Shown: positions 41,865 through 49,186 of the stretch, piece after piece
Position numbering within the stretch: the stretch's first letter is position 1
How the letters are laid out: the number at the start of each line of letters is the position of its first letter
Assembly (NCBI GenBank): GCA_022394755.1
Contig: JAGFCA010000030.1
Span: 53,206-117,205, forward strand
Direction of reading: 5' to 3'
Length of the DNA: 64,000 bases
From: Candidatus Poribacteria bacterium
Lineage (GTDB): Bacteria; Poribacteria; WGA-4E; WGA-3G
Position numbers and translations under genes: made by a program
Notes under the pieces: model-generated
Database searches by the model: none
What the model was told of the DNA's origin: nothing
The model's input: the letters and a program-made list of their open reading frames with translations, nothing else

Positions 41865-43376
41865 ATGGATACAACCAGACCAAATATTCTGCTTATTACA
41901 AGTGATCAACAGCATTGGAATACCTTAGGCTGTTTAAACCCGGAAATCCAGACCCCTCATTTAGATGCCTTGGCAAACGATGGTACACTGTTTCATCGAG
42001 CCTATTGTCCAAACCCCACCTGTACACCCACCCGTGCGTCAATTATTACAGGAAAATATCCCAGTCAACACGGGGCTTGGTCGCTTGGAACAAAGTTATC
42101 TGAAGATGAACATACTGTTGGTGAGGATTTTACAGAGGCAGGATACAAGACTGCCCTTGTCGGTAAAGCGCATTTCCAACCCCTACATGGTACAGACGAA
42201 TACCCATCTCTGGAATCATATCCTATATTACAGGATTTGGATTTCTGGCGTAATTTTAATGAACCTTTTTACGGTTTTGAACATGTAGAGTTGGCACGGA
42301 ATCATGCAGACGAGGCACATGTTGGGCAACACTATGCCATTTGGATGGAAGAGAACGGTTTAACAAACTGGCGTGATTACTACTCCCCTCCTACTGGTAA
42401 TGCCAAAGGACAGTACAGGAAGTGGCCGATACCTGAAGAGTTTCATTACGATACATGGATTGCTGAAAGAACGAATGCTCTCATGGAAAATTATCAGGAG
42501 AATGATGAGAACTTTTTTCTGTGGGCAAGTTTCTTTGATCCACATCCAAAATATCTTGTTCCTGAACCTTGGGATACGATGTATGATCCAGAAACCTTAA
42601 CTGTTCCATCCGTGACAGAAGGTGAACATGACAAAAATCCGATCCATTTCCAAATGACACAAGAGCAAAAACCTGATTTTTCGGAATGGCGTGAGACTGG
42701 TAAAGGTGTCCATGGATTCCGTTCACATCTTAGAGACAGAGATGAACTTGCTAAAGATATTGCAGTGTATTACGGTATGGTGAGTCTAATGGATAAGTAC
42801 ATTGGACAGATATTAGGTAAACTTGATGAACTTGGACTGGCTGATAATACGTTGGTTCTGTTTACATCAGATCATGGACATTTTTATGGACAACATGGAT
42901 TAATAGCTAAAGGAGCATTCCATTATGAGGATGTGATCCGTGTTCCTTATATCGTAAGATATCCTGGTGTTGTTCCTGCTGGTAAAGAGTCTAATGCTCT
43001 ACAGACATTGGTTGATTTAGCACCTTCATTTTTGAGTGCTGCAGGAATTGATATTCCGCATCCGATGACAGGAGTTGACCAGACACCTGTTTGGTATGGT
43101 CAGCAGGAAGAGGCTCGGGACCATATTATTGTAGAAAACCATCATGAACCTACGACTGTCCATGTAAAAACCTATGTTGATGACAGGTATAAACTCACAG
43201 TGTATTATAACCGTGATTATGGTGAGTTATTTGATATGCATGAGGATCCGGGTGAGATAAACAATCTGTGGGATTCCGAGGATCATACTGAGTTAAAGTC
43301 CGAACTTGTAATGAAATTTCTTTTTGCCGAGATGGGTAAAGAGTCTCTGTGGATGCCGAGAACATCTGGAGCATAA
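41865..43376 (+). CDS. Cys-type sulfatase (type I arylsulfatase family)
   Basis: A 503-residue sulfate-ester hydrolase of the alkaline-phosphatase fold. The N-terminal metal site RPNILLITSDQQ is followed by the modification motif CTPTR (C-x-P-x-R) in NPTCTPTRASIITGKYPSQHG; its Cys must become formylglycine. Then come LVGKAHFQ, FFLWASFFDPHPKYL, the second metal site TSDHGHFYGQHGL and the C-terminal YKLTVYYNRDYGELFDMHEDPGE. No signal peptide is seen, so it may be cytosolic or rely on another route. The adjacent radical-SAM maturase upstream should activate it. The substrate, perhaps a sulfated host or algal polysaccharide or small sulfate ester, is not identifiable. The start follows AAGGAGA. 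Confidence 0.95.
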   Translation: MDTTRPNILLITSDQQHWNTLGCLNPEIQTPHLDALANDGTLFHRAYCPNPTCTPTRASIITGKYPSQHGAWSLGTKLSEDEHTVGEDFTEAGYKTALVGKAHFQPLHGTDEYPSLESYPILQDLDFWRNFNEPFYGFEHVELARNHADEAHVGQHYAIWMEENGLTNWRDYYSPPTGNAKGQYRKWPIPEEFHYDTWIAERTNALMENYQENDENFFLWASFFDPHPKYLVPEPWDTMYDPETLTVPSVTEGEHDKNPIHFQMTQEQKPDFSEWRETGKGVHGFRSHLRDRDELAKDIAVYYGMVSLMDKYIGQILGKLDELGLADNTLVLFTSDHGHFYGQHGLIAKGAFHYEDVIRVPYIVRYPGVVPAGKESNALQTLVDLAPSFLSAAGIDIPHPMTGVDQTPVWYGQQEEARDHIIVENHHEPTTVHVKTYVDDRYKLTVYYNRDYGELFDMHEDPGEINNLWDSEDHTELKSELVMKFLFAEMGKESLWMPRTSGA

Positions 43377-43414
43377 AGGTAGCCCAGGATTAACTTCATC
43401 TACTGAGTATTGAT

Positions 43415-44230
43415 TTAATATCTTCGCTTCCAGTGCCAACTATCGCTACCGGAAATGAGGGGACGAATTTCTTCTGGGAGTGTCTCAATAAACTCTGGAT
43501 TCACTTCGTTTCCTGGCCATTCCCGTACCATAGGTGGCGTATACCCTGCAACGAGAATAACCCGTTCTTTTTCACTTCGGATGGCAGTCGTGCTATGTAT
43601 AAGTGATTCTCCGAACAACAATACCGATCCTGCTGATGCTTCAACCTGATGGATTAGTTTATCATCAGACAATGCAGCTTCAATCATTTCGTGTTGATTC
43701 CAAGTTAATCTGTGGCTTCCGGGAATAAGGCAAGTTCCGCCATCGTCTGGTCCCACATCAGTTAGATATGCAAGTGTTTTAACAAAGATGCAGTGGAACT
43801 TATTTTGTTCGATGTAAGTTCCCCATCCGTGTTGTGTTCCTCGATGAAATCCAGTAGGATTGTATTTCCTCTCAAAAAGCTGATCTAATTCAACATCTTG
43901 GTTTCGACTGTTAATGATGGCTTCTGTTTCCTCAAGGCGTACTGTTCCCCCTACGACTTCCTCCACGAGTGGCACGAGTTTTGGATGTGCAGCATAATTT
44001 AATAGAGCAGGATCATACTCAACAAGATTACCGAACAATACATGGTGTTCTCCATTAGGACGTACATATACTCGTTGCCCTTCAAGTTGTTCATCCGCCT
44101 TTATTCTGTAGAGAGCGTTTTTCATTCGTTCAATTTCATCTGTGCTTAATACGTTTTCTAATAGGACGAACCCGTATATGTCAAAGTGTAATCTCTGTGC
44201 TGGTGTTAGGTTAACTGAATCGCTATTCAC
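43415..44230 (-). CDS. PhyH-type Fe/2-oxoglutarate oxygenase-like protein with HxG motif
   Basis: Jelly-roll protein of the phytanoyl-CoA-dioxygenase family (271 aa). The fold is shown by LHFDIYGFVLLENVLSTDEIERM at the N-terminus, TLAYLTDVGPDDGGTCLIPGSHRLTW and GSVLLFGESLIHSTTAIRSEKERV. The distal His (in LIHS) and the oxoglutarate Arg (KERV) are in place, but where the family has W-H-x-D, this protein reads F-H-R-G (His129, Gly131). The carboxylate ligand is therefore missing or supplied elsewhere. I start at GTG 44230 because AGGAGG lies 9 bases upstream; an earlier in-frame GTG at 44248 overlaps that site. The start overlaps the stop of the upstream 270-aa gene by 8 bases, which implies translational coupling. 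Confidence 0.88.
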   Translation of the reverse strand: MNSDSVNLTPAQRLHFDIYGFVLLENVLSTDEIERMKNALYRIKADEQLEGQRVYVRPNGEHHVLFGNLVEYDPALLNYAAHPKLVPLVEEVVGGTVRLEETEAIINSRNQDVELDQLFERKYNPTGFHRGTQHGWGTYIEQNKFHCIFVKTLAYLTDVGPDDGGTCLIPGSHRLTWNQHEMIEAALSDDKLIHQVEASAGSVLLFGESLIHSTTAIRSEKERVILVAGYTPPMVREWPGNEVNPEFIETLPEEIRPLISGSDSWHWKRRY

Positions 44231-45035
44231 TATTGTTTTCCTCCTCACCGATTTCTATTTCGTTCATCTCTTTCCCGTTTTCCTCAGAATATTCTCTTAT
44301 AAATTCTCTAAGTCTTGCCTTAAGTTCTTTAGAGATTGGGTATCTCTCTATTTCTTGAATTATTTCCTCAATAGTCTTGCCTTTATCCAACAGTTTAATG
44401 AATACAGCTTGAAAGAACTCTCTTAATCCAAATTTGGTAAAAGCTCTTGTAATGAAGACTAATATACCCAATGTCGCAATGCCTCCCACCATCCCAAATG
44501 GACCGATTGCAGCAAGAGAAGCGGTGATCGCAGGTGCACCAACCCACGGAGAAGCTGCTATCATGGACATAAGTATAAGTCCAGGTACACCTAAACCGGC
44601 AATAACCTCTGCTGCACGGTCTAAATTAATATCTCGTATGTTAAGTGATGTTATGGTCTCCTTTAGGCTATTTATCCGTAGTTCCCCAATCTTCTGAATA
44701 GTACGGAACAAATCCCACCACCATTCAACGACTGAATTGAAATAATTGTTCGTACCAGGTATATTTTCTCTAAGGTTGTTTGTAATGGAAGTTAAGGATT
44801 CTCTGAGACTTTTTATTTCTTCCTTCAATCTATAAAATTCGTCTTTTCCACCAGTTACTATTTTTCGAACAGATTCTCTAATCTTTCCTTTAATCTCTGT
44901 TAGATCGGTTATTCGCGTATTGTCAATATCCTTTAGCGATTTTTTTAGTTCTTTTAACGCTCTTAATATATCCCGTGGTCCTAAGCCAAAGGAGATTAGC
45001 TTGCCTTTAAGATATCCTAATATAGTAAAAACCAT
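44223..45035 (-). CDS. Unknown coiled-coil protein with a hydrophobic Gly/Ala hairpin
   Basis: No family is recognised. Residues about 20-95 are a charged coiled coil (LKELKKSLKDIDNT; LKEEIKSLRESLTSITNNL). Residues about 140-200 are strongly hydrophobic and rich in Gly, Ala and Pro (VIAGLGVPGLILMSMIAAS; AAIGPFGMVGGIATLGILV), enough for a re-entrant hairpin or two to three membrane helices. The C-terminus is again charged and helical (TIEEIIQEIERYPISKELKARL) and ends in an acidic tail. There is no signal peptide. A helix-hydrophobic hairpin-helix layout occurs in some pore-forming and membrane-remodelling proteins, but this is only a resemblance. It overlaps the downstream PhyH-like gene by 8 bases, so the two are probably co-translated. 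Confidence 0.65.
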   Translation of the reverse strand: MVFTILGYLKGKLISFGLGPRDILRALKELKKSLKDIDNTRITDLTEIKGKIRESVRKIVTGGKDEFYRLKEEIKSLRESLTSITNNLRENIPGTNNYFNSVVEWWWDLFRTIQKIGELRINSLKETITSLNIRDINLDRAAEVIAGLGVPGLILMSMIAASPWVGAPAITASLAAIGPFGMVGGIATLGILVFITRAFTKFGLREFFQAVFIKLLDKGKTIEEIIQEIERYPISKELKARLREFIREYSEENGKEMNEIEIGEEENNSE

Positions 45036-45324
45036 AATGACTTGTATACTATGATAGAAGCAGATTCCATACCGTACTGGTTTTGTGCTAAAACTTCGAT
45101 TGAAAGGCTCTTCATATAATCCGCTTCAAGGAATCAAGGGTATGTATGTCATTAGACATTCACGGGGGAACCGAGGCTACCGTTCCTGGAGCAATACTAA
45201 ATTGACAACTATGGTATGGTTTACTAACCGGAACGTATCATAAAAAATGCTTCTATCAAGTTAATGTAAAACCAATCCTGTCTAATTCATTTTGTTCGGG
45301 TGGATTAATTTGTCTGTTGGAATG

Positions 45325-46089
45325 TTAACGTTTTTTAATATACCCCCAAGCAGTTGTGAGTTTTTCATTGGGTACAACGGCAAGGTTTATTGGTTCGTCC
45401 CCTTCGTAGATTAACAGATCATCTACATATCCAGGGGCAGTAATGGAATAGACATGAAAGGAGACCCACAATGGAACTGGACCTATAGCAGCATTTCGAA
45501 ATGGTAGGTTTTTCTTTCCTTTATCTTTCAAAGCATGGGGTCTATCATTACCACTGTAGAATATAAACTCGCTTTTACTTACATCCGTTACAATCCTGAC
45601 GTATCTCCATTCATCAGTTTTGAATTCATCAATAGGCTGCCATGCACCACCATCAAAGAGACGTACACCATTAGCATCCCAATTGACATAAGGCCCACCA
45701 GCGTTTTGTGCATGGTTGTCTGAAGTGATAACTTTAAAATTGAAAGATCTACCACCGCCTTCAATATACACCCAAAATTCGACAGTAATTATTGGGTTTT
45801 CAGTCTCTATTGGAAAATTAATTCTTTCGTCATTTGCTCCAAGCAATATGGCAAGTGCGTTCTTATCAGTTTTGACAGGATCTCTTGTGATTTCAAATCC
45901 TTTTCCTACGACTTCCCAATCATTGGGTGGCTTACCAATTGTATCTTTTTCAAAACCAGTATTGAGGAATAACTCCTGTGCTATGACAACTGGAGAGAAA
46001 TAGAAACAAAGGACCAGTGAAACAACTAAGACTATTCGAACTACCTTTATAGTTTGAATTCCTACCTGAATAGGATCAAATTTTTGCAT
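45325..46089 (-). CDS. Secreted LamG-like (concanavalin-fold) protein A
   Basis: Exported 254-residue protein, with a signal anchor at about 20-36 (ending VVIAQELF). The body is a jelly-roll of the LamG/3-keto-glucoside-hydrolase type: LNTGFEKDTIGKPPNDWEVV, NPIITVEFWVYIEGGGRSFNFKVITSDN, YVNWDANGVRLFDGGAWQPI, EWRYVRIVTDVSKSEFIFY and GYVDDLLIYEG. The C-terminus KLTTAWGYIKKR matches the KLxTxW motif of the two other LamG-like proteins. It is a close paralogue of the next gene upstream (46160-46954) and lies 70 bases after it in the same direction, a tandem duplication. The start follows AAGGAGAG. Confidence 0.85.
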   Translation of the reverse strand: MQKFDPIQVGIQTIKVVRIVLVVSLVLCFYFSPVVIAQELFLNTGFEKDTIGKPPNDWEVVGKGFEITRDPVKTDKNALAILLGANDERINFPIETENPIITVEFWVYIEGGGRSFNFKVITSDNHAQNAGGPYVNWDANGVRLFDGGAWQPIDEFKTDEWRYVRIVTDVSKSEFIFYSGNDRPHALKDKGKKNLPFRNAAIGPVPLWVSFHVYSITAPGYVDDLLIYEGDEPINLAVVPNEKLTTAWGYIKKR

Positions 46090-46159
46090 AATTTCTCTCC
46101 TTTGTCTAATGCGTTGGGTTTATTCAGATGGATATGTATTTTCATACATTCATCAATAT

Positions 46160-46954
46160 CTATTGTGTTGAAGAATGTTGTTTAACCTTACCCCAGTATG
46201 TTGTAAGTTTCCCTTTTGATTCGACAGGGGTTGAGACGGGAGGATCAGCACCTTCATAAATGAGTAAATCATCTACAAACCCTTGTGCTACAGATGAATA
46301 GACGTGAAAAGCGACCCATTGTACAGTTGGTTTAGTAGCAGGTTTCCTAAAAGCGAGACCAGAAACAGGTTCAGCTAACAGAGTTTCGTCTCTATCTTTT
46401 CCAACATAATAATCAAATTCACTCTTACTAACATCTGCTACGACCCGTACATATCTCCAACTGCCAAATGGGAATTCAGCAATTGCAACCCATGCCGATC
46501 CGTTGTATAAGCGGACTGCATTTTCATTCCAATTCATATATACTCCGCCATCATTCGTTCCGATGTCATCATCAGAGATAACCTTAAGATTGAAGGATCT
46601 TCCAGCACCAGTAATCATGACCCAAAACTCGACAGAAATGATAGGATTTTCTGTTTCTATAGCAACCCCGCATCTGTCGTCGTTTGCTCCACCAAGAATT
46701 CCGAGGGCTTTATTGCCGGTCTTAACGGTATCGCCAGTTACATTGATCTGTTCCCCTCTTACCGACCAATCTGTTGGGGGTGCCCCGACTGTGAAGTCCT
46801 CAAATCCTGTTTGTAGTAAGATGTCTTGTGCAACAACAGATTGTGTAACAACAAAACAACAGATTACCATTGAAAATGACAGAATTAGTGTAGAAAATAC
46901 TGTTGTTTTTCTATTCAACGATAATGACCTTATCTGATCAAATTTATGCTTCAT
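46160..46954 (-). CDS. Secreted LamG-like (concanavalin-fold) protein B
   Basis: Paralogue of protein A: 264 residues, signal peptide to about residue 43 (VVAQDILL), then LQTGFEDFTVGAPPTDWSV, NPIISVEFWVMITGAGRSFNLKVISDDD, YMNWNENAVRLYNGSAW, SWRYVRVVADVSKSEFDYY and GFVDDLLIYEGADPP. It ends KLTTYWGKVKQHSSTQ, again the shared C-terminal motif with a slightly longer tail. Function is probably extracellular carbohydrate binding or processing; no catalytic residues can be assigned. The start follows AAGAAGGAAAA. Together with protein A it forms a two-gene unit. Confidence 0.85.
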   Translation of the reverse strand: MKHKFDQIRSLSLNRKTTVFSTLILSFSMVICCFVVTQSVVAQDILLQTGFEDFTVGAPPTDWSVRGEQINVTGDTVKTGNKALGILGGANDDRCGVAIETENPIISVEFWVMITGAGRSFNLKVISDDDIGTNDGGVYMNWNENAVRLYNGSAWVAIAEFPFGSWRYVRVVADVSKSEFDYYVGKDRDETLLAEPVSGLAFRKPATKPTVQWVAFHVYSSVAQGFVDDLLIYEGADPPVSTPVESKGKLTTYWGKVKQHSSTQ

Positions 46955-47047
46955 ATTTTTCCTTCTTTGATTTCAATATAAATGGATTTGCATCCAAATG
47001 ATTAGTTATAATTTTAATAGAAAATAAGTAATTAACTGAATGTCTTA

Positions 47048-47827
47048 TTAAGGCATCCAGATGTTCCATTCACCTTTTTTCTGCCAAGGACGGCACTCAA
47101 AACACAGACACATAAAACGAATAGCAAACCTTGGTGATTGGGTCGCGTTAATTGTACTTGTATGTGGTAATAGATGATGGAATAGGAGCACATCACCTTG
47201 TTTGGCGATAACTTCCATAGGTTTACCAAGGTCTATTTCTAAGAAAATCTTGCGTATATCTTGTACATGATTTGAAAGATCAGGATTCTTTTTTCTAAAT
47301 GCGCGTATACGTTCCGGTCCTTCAGGCCAAATCACGGTATTTCCCTGTTGTGGATTAGCGTTGGTAAGATAAGTGAGACTACTTGCTCGGAATGTACCCG
47401 GATCCAACCGTAAATCTCTGGCATATCCATCGAGATGGGGTGTAGTGATTCTCCATTCAGATGTATCAGGGAATTGGTTCATCGCCCAAACACTATCAGG
47501 TTCACTGCACTTACAATGTGGTATATCAGGATATTTTTCAGCAAGTTGCATGAGAACGTTTCGGTATTCAGAAGTACAACATGCAAGAATATCTGGATGT
47601 GTAAGACCAAAGAGTTCAATTCGGTTTTCATTGGACATCTTCTGTATATAAAAACCGGTTAGAAATGGACGTTTTACCTGCTCCCATGTCTCAGAATCAT
47701 CTGGATCCATTCCCAACGAATGCCACATGGCTTGCTCAGCATTTTTTATAATCTTCTTAGGAATTAACCCTGATAGTAATAGATACCCTTTTGATTCAAA
47801 TTGTTCTAACTGTTCAGTAGAGAGCAT
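47048..47827 (-). CDS. PhyH-type Fe(II)/2-oxoglutarate dioxygenase
   Basis: Predicted oxygenase of 259 residues with a complete facial triad: His131-Leu-Asp133 in TTPHLDGYARD, and His222 in LLPHTSTINATQSPRFAIRF, where the Arg nearby should bind 2-oxoglutarate. TYLTNANPQQGNTVIWPEGP is the equivalent of the usual LTDV-GG-PGSH segment and is diverged. The N-terminal QLEQFESKGYLLLSGLIPKK is typical. The substrate is unknown; such enzymes hydroxylate lipids, natural products and small molecules. The start follows AAGGA. It is transcribed ahead of the two LamG-like genes, with a gap of about 90 bases. Confidence 0.87.
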   Translation of the reverse strand: MLSTEQLEQFESKGYLLLSGLIPKKIIKNAEQAMWHSLGMDPDDSETWEQVKRPFLTGFYIQKMSNENRIELFGLTHPDILACCTSEYRNVLMQLAEKYPDIPHCKCSEPDSVWAMNQFPDTSEWRITTPHLDGYARDLRLDPGTFRASSLTYLTNANPQQGNTVIWPEGPERIRAFRKKNPDLSNHVQDIRKIFLEIDLGKPMEVIAKQGDVLLFHHLLPHTSTINATQSPRFAIRFMCLCFECRPWQKKGEWNIWMP

Positions 47828-47880
47828 TTAATATTCCTTAAGATTCAATGTAGAAGCGTGGTATATATGGTAGAGTTAGA

Positions 47881-48177
47881 TTAATATAACGTTGTATATA
47901 TCCATACCAATATACCTATCCAGAATATGGACAATAGCATGAAAGAAATATTACCTATGAACTGTGATGGTCGAACCCCTGTTTCCTCTGCCTTAATGAT
48001 ATTGTGGGAGAATAAACACCAAAAAGTGATGATTAATCCTGCACCTAATAGACATATTGAAAAAATCTTCCAGGTAGTTAGAATTGGCAGTAACACTCCA
48101 AGAGATAACAATAGTGAACCAATCATCATTACAAAACTAACAAGTTTTTTATTATTACTTAGGAGGTTCATTTTCAT
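47881..48177 (-). CDS. Small membrane protein (98 aa) downstream of ppk2
   Basis: Three hydrophobic helices at about 12-33, 36-54 and 74-96, with a polar loop NIIKAEETGVRPSQF. No family is recognised. GGAG lies 6 bases before the ATG, and the start comes 17 bases after the PPK2 stop, so the two genes are probably one operon. Confidence 0.65.
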   Translation of the reverse strand: MKMNLLSNNKKLVSFVMMIGSLLLSLGVLLPILTTWKIFSICLLGAGLIITFWCLFSHNIIKAEETGVRPSQFIGNISFMLLSIFWIGILVWIYTTLY

Positions 48178-48194
48178 GGATTACTCCGGATACT

Positions 48195-49022
48195 TTATTC
48201 AACAATAAGTTTGGAAACATCAGAATCTGGTTCTGGAAATTTCATGTTCAAATCTTCAAGTGTATTTACGACCCTTTCGGTGATAACCAGATTACGATAC
48301 CATTTTTTGTTTGCAGGAATAACATACCACGGTGCCCAATCTGTACTACAGTTATTGAGTACATCTTCGTATGCTTCCATGTAGTCATCCCAATATGCGC
48401 GTTCTCGTATATCGGCATCGGTAATTTTCCAATGTTTGGTAGGATCGTTTATTCGTGATTCTAACCGTTCTTTTTGTTCATCTTTTGATATGTTTAAAAA
48501 GAATTTTAATACAATTGTACCGTTTTCTACCAGCATTTTTTCAAAGTCATTAATCTGTTGATAGCGTTGTTTCCAAACGGATTTTTGGACAAGGTCATGT
48601 ACCCTAACAACCAGAACATCTTCATAATGTGAACGATTAAAGATACCTATTTTTCCTCTCTGTGGTACAGCTTTATGTGCTCGCCATAGGTAATCCCGAG
48701 AACTCTCATCAATGGTCGGAACTTTGAAATTTACAACATTACATCCTTGTACATTAATACCTGCCATAACCTTACGGATAGTTCCATCTTTCCCACAGGT
48801 ATCCATACCTTGAAGGATAATCAATACAGCGTGTTCTCCGCCAGCATATAATAATTCCTGTAGCCTTAACATCTGTTTATGTAGCTTTTTCAGGTATTTC
48901 TTTGTATCACCTTTTTTTCGATAAGACCCGGTATATTCTGGTGAATGTTCAGGATTGAAATCCTCTCCACTTCCGTTTAGACTAATCTTTCCACCAGGCT
49001 TAACAATAAAAGGTTGTGCCAT
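48195..49022 (-). CDS. ppk2: Polyphosphate kinase 2 family phosphotransferase
   Basis: Transfers phosphate between polyphosphate and a nucleotide (275 aa, single domain). Walker A is GMDTCGKDG in LIILQGMDTCGKDGTIRKVM; the lid and Walker B regions are seen in GKIGIFNRSHYEDVLVVRV and ESRINDPTKHWKITDADIRER. AYEDVLNNCSTDWAPWYVIPANKKWYRN completes the family pattern (PPK2, nucleotide-phosphotransferase class). Whether it prefers AMP, ADP or GDP cannot be told by eye. The start follows AAGGGAG. It lies upstream of a small membrane protein. The CHAD proteins at 10.1-11.1 kb are also polyphosphate-related but distant. Confidence 0.94.
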   Translation of the reverse strand: MAQPFIVKPGGKISLNGSGEDFNPEHSPEYTGSYRKKGDTKKYLKKLHKQMLRLQELLYAGGEHAVLIILQGMDTCGKDGTIRKVMAGINVQGCNVVNFKVPTIDESSRDYLWRAHKAVPQRGKIGIFNRSHYEDVLVVRVHDLVQKSVWKQRYQQINDFEKMLVENGTIVLKFFLNISKDEQKERLESRINDPTKHWKITDADIRERAYWDDYMEAYEDVLNNCSTDWAPWYVIPANKKWYRNLVITERVVNTLEDLNMKFPEPDSDVSKLIVE

Positions 49023-49130
49023 AGTAATTCTCCCTTATATTTGATATTTCAGTAGACCATTTAGAGATAAGAATAATTTTTCAATCAGATGAGTTTCGTG
49101 GGTAAATTTATTAATACCAGATGTAAGAAA

Positions 49131-49159
49131 GGGACAACAGGGTTATCCCGTATTGTCCC
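49131..49159 (-). terminator. Terminator of the DUF4175 gene
   Basis: GGGACAA (49131-49137) and TTGTCCC (49153-49159) enclose a further GGG/CCC pair. Read on the minus strand it is followed by TTTCTT, 28 bases after the DUF4175 stop codon. Confidence 0.65.
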
Positions 49160-49186
49160 ATAAACCTTATTGTAGATTTCTTCTAT

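Noticed and set aside
48195..49022. Polyphosphate operon linking PPK2 with CHAD
   Set aside because: The two loci are about 37 kb apart and on separate transcripts; the link is thematic only.
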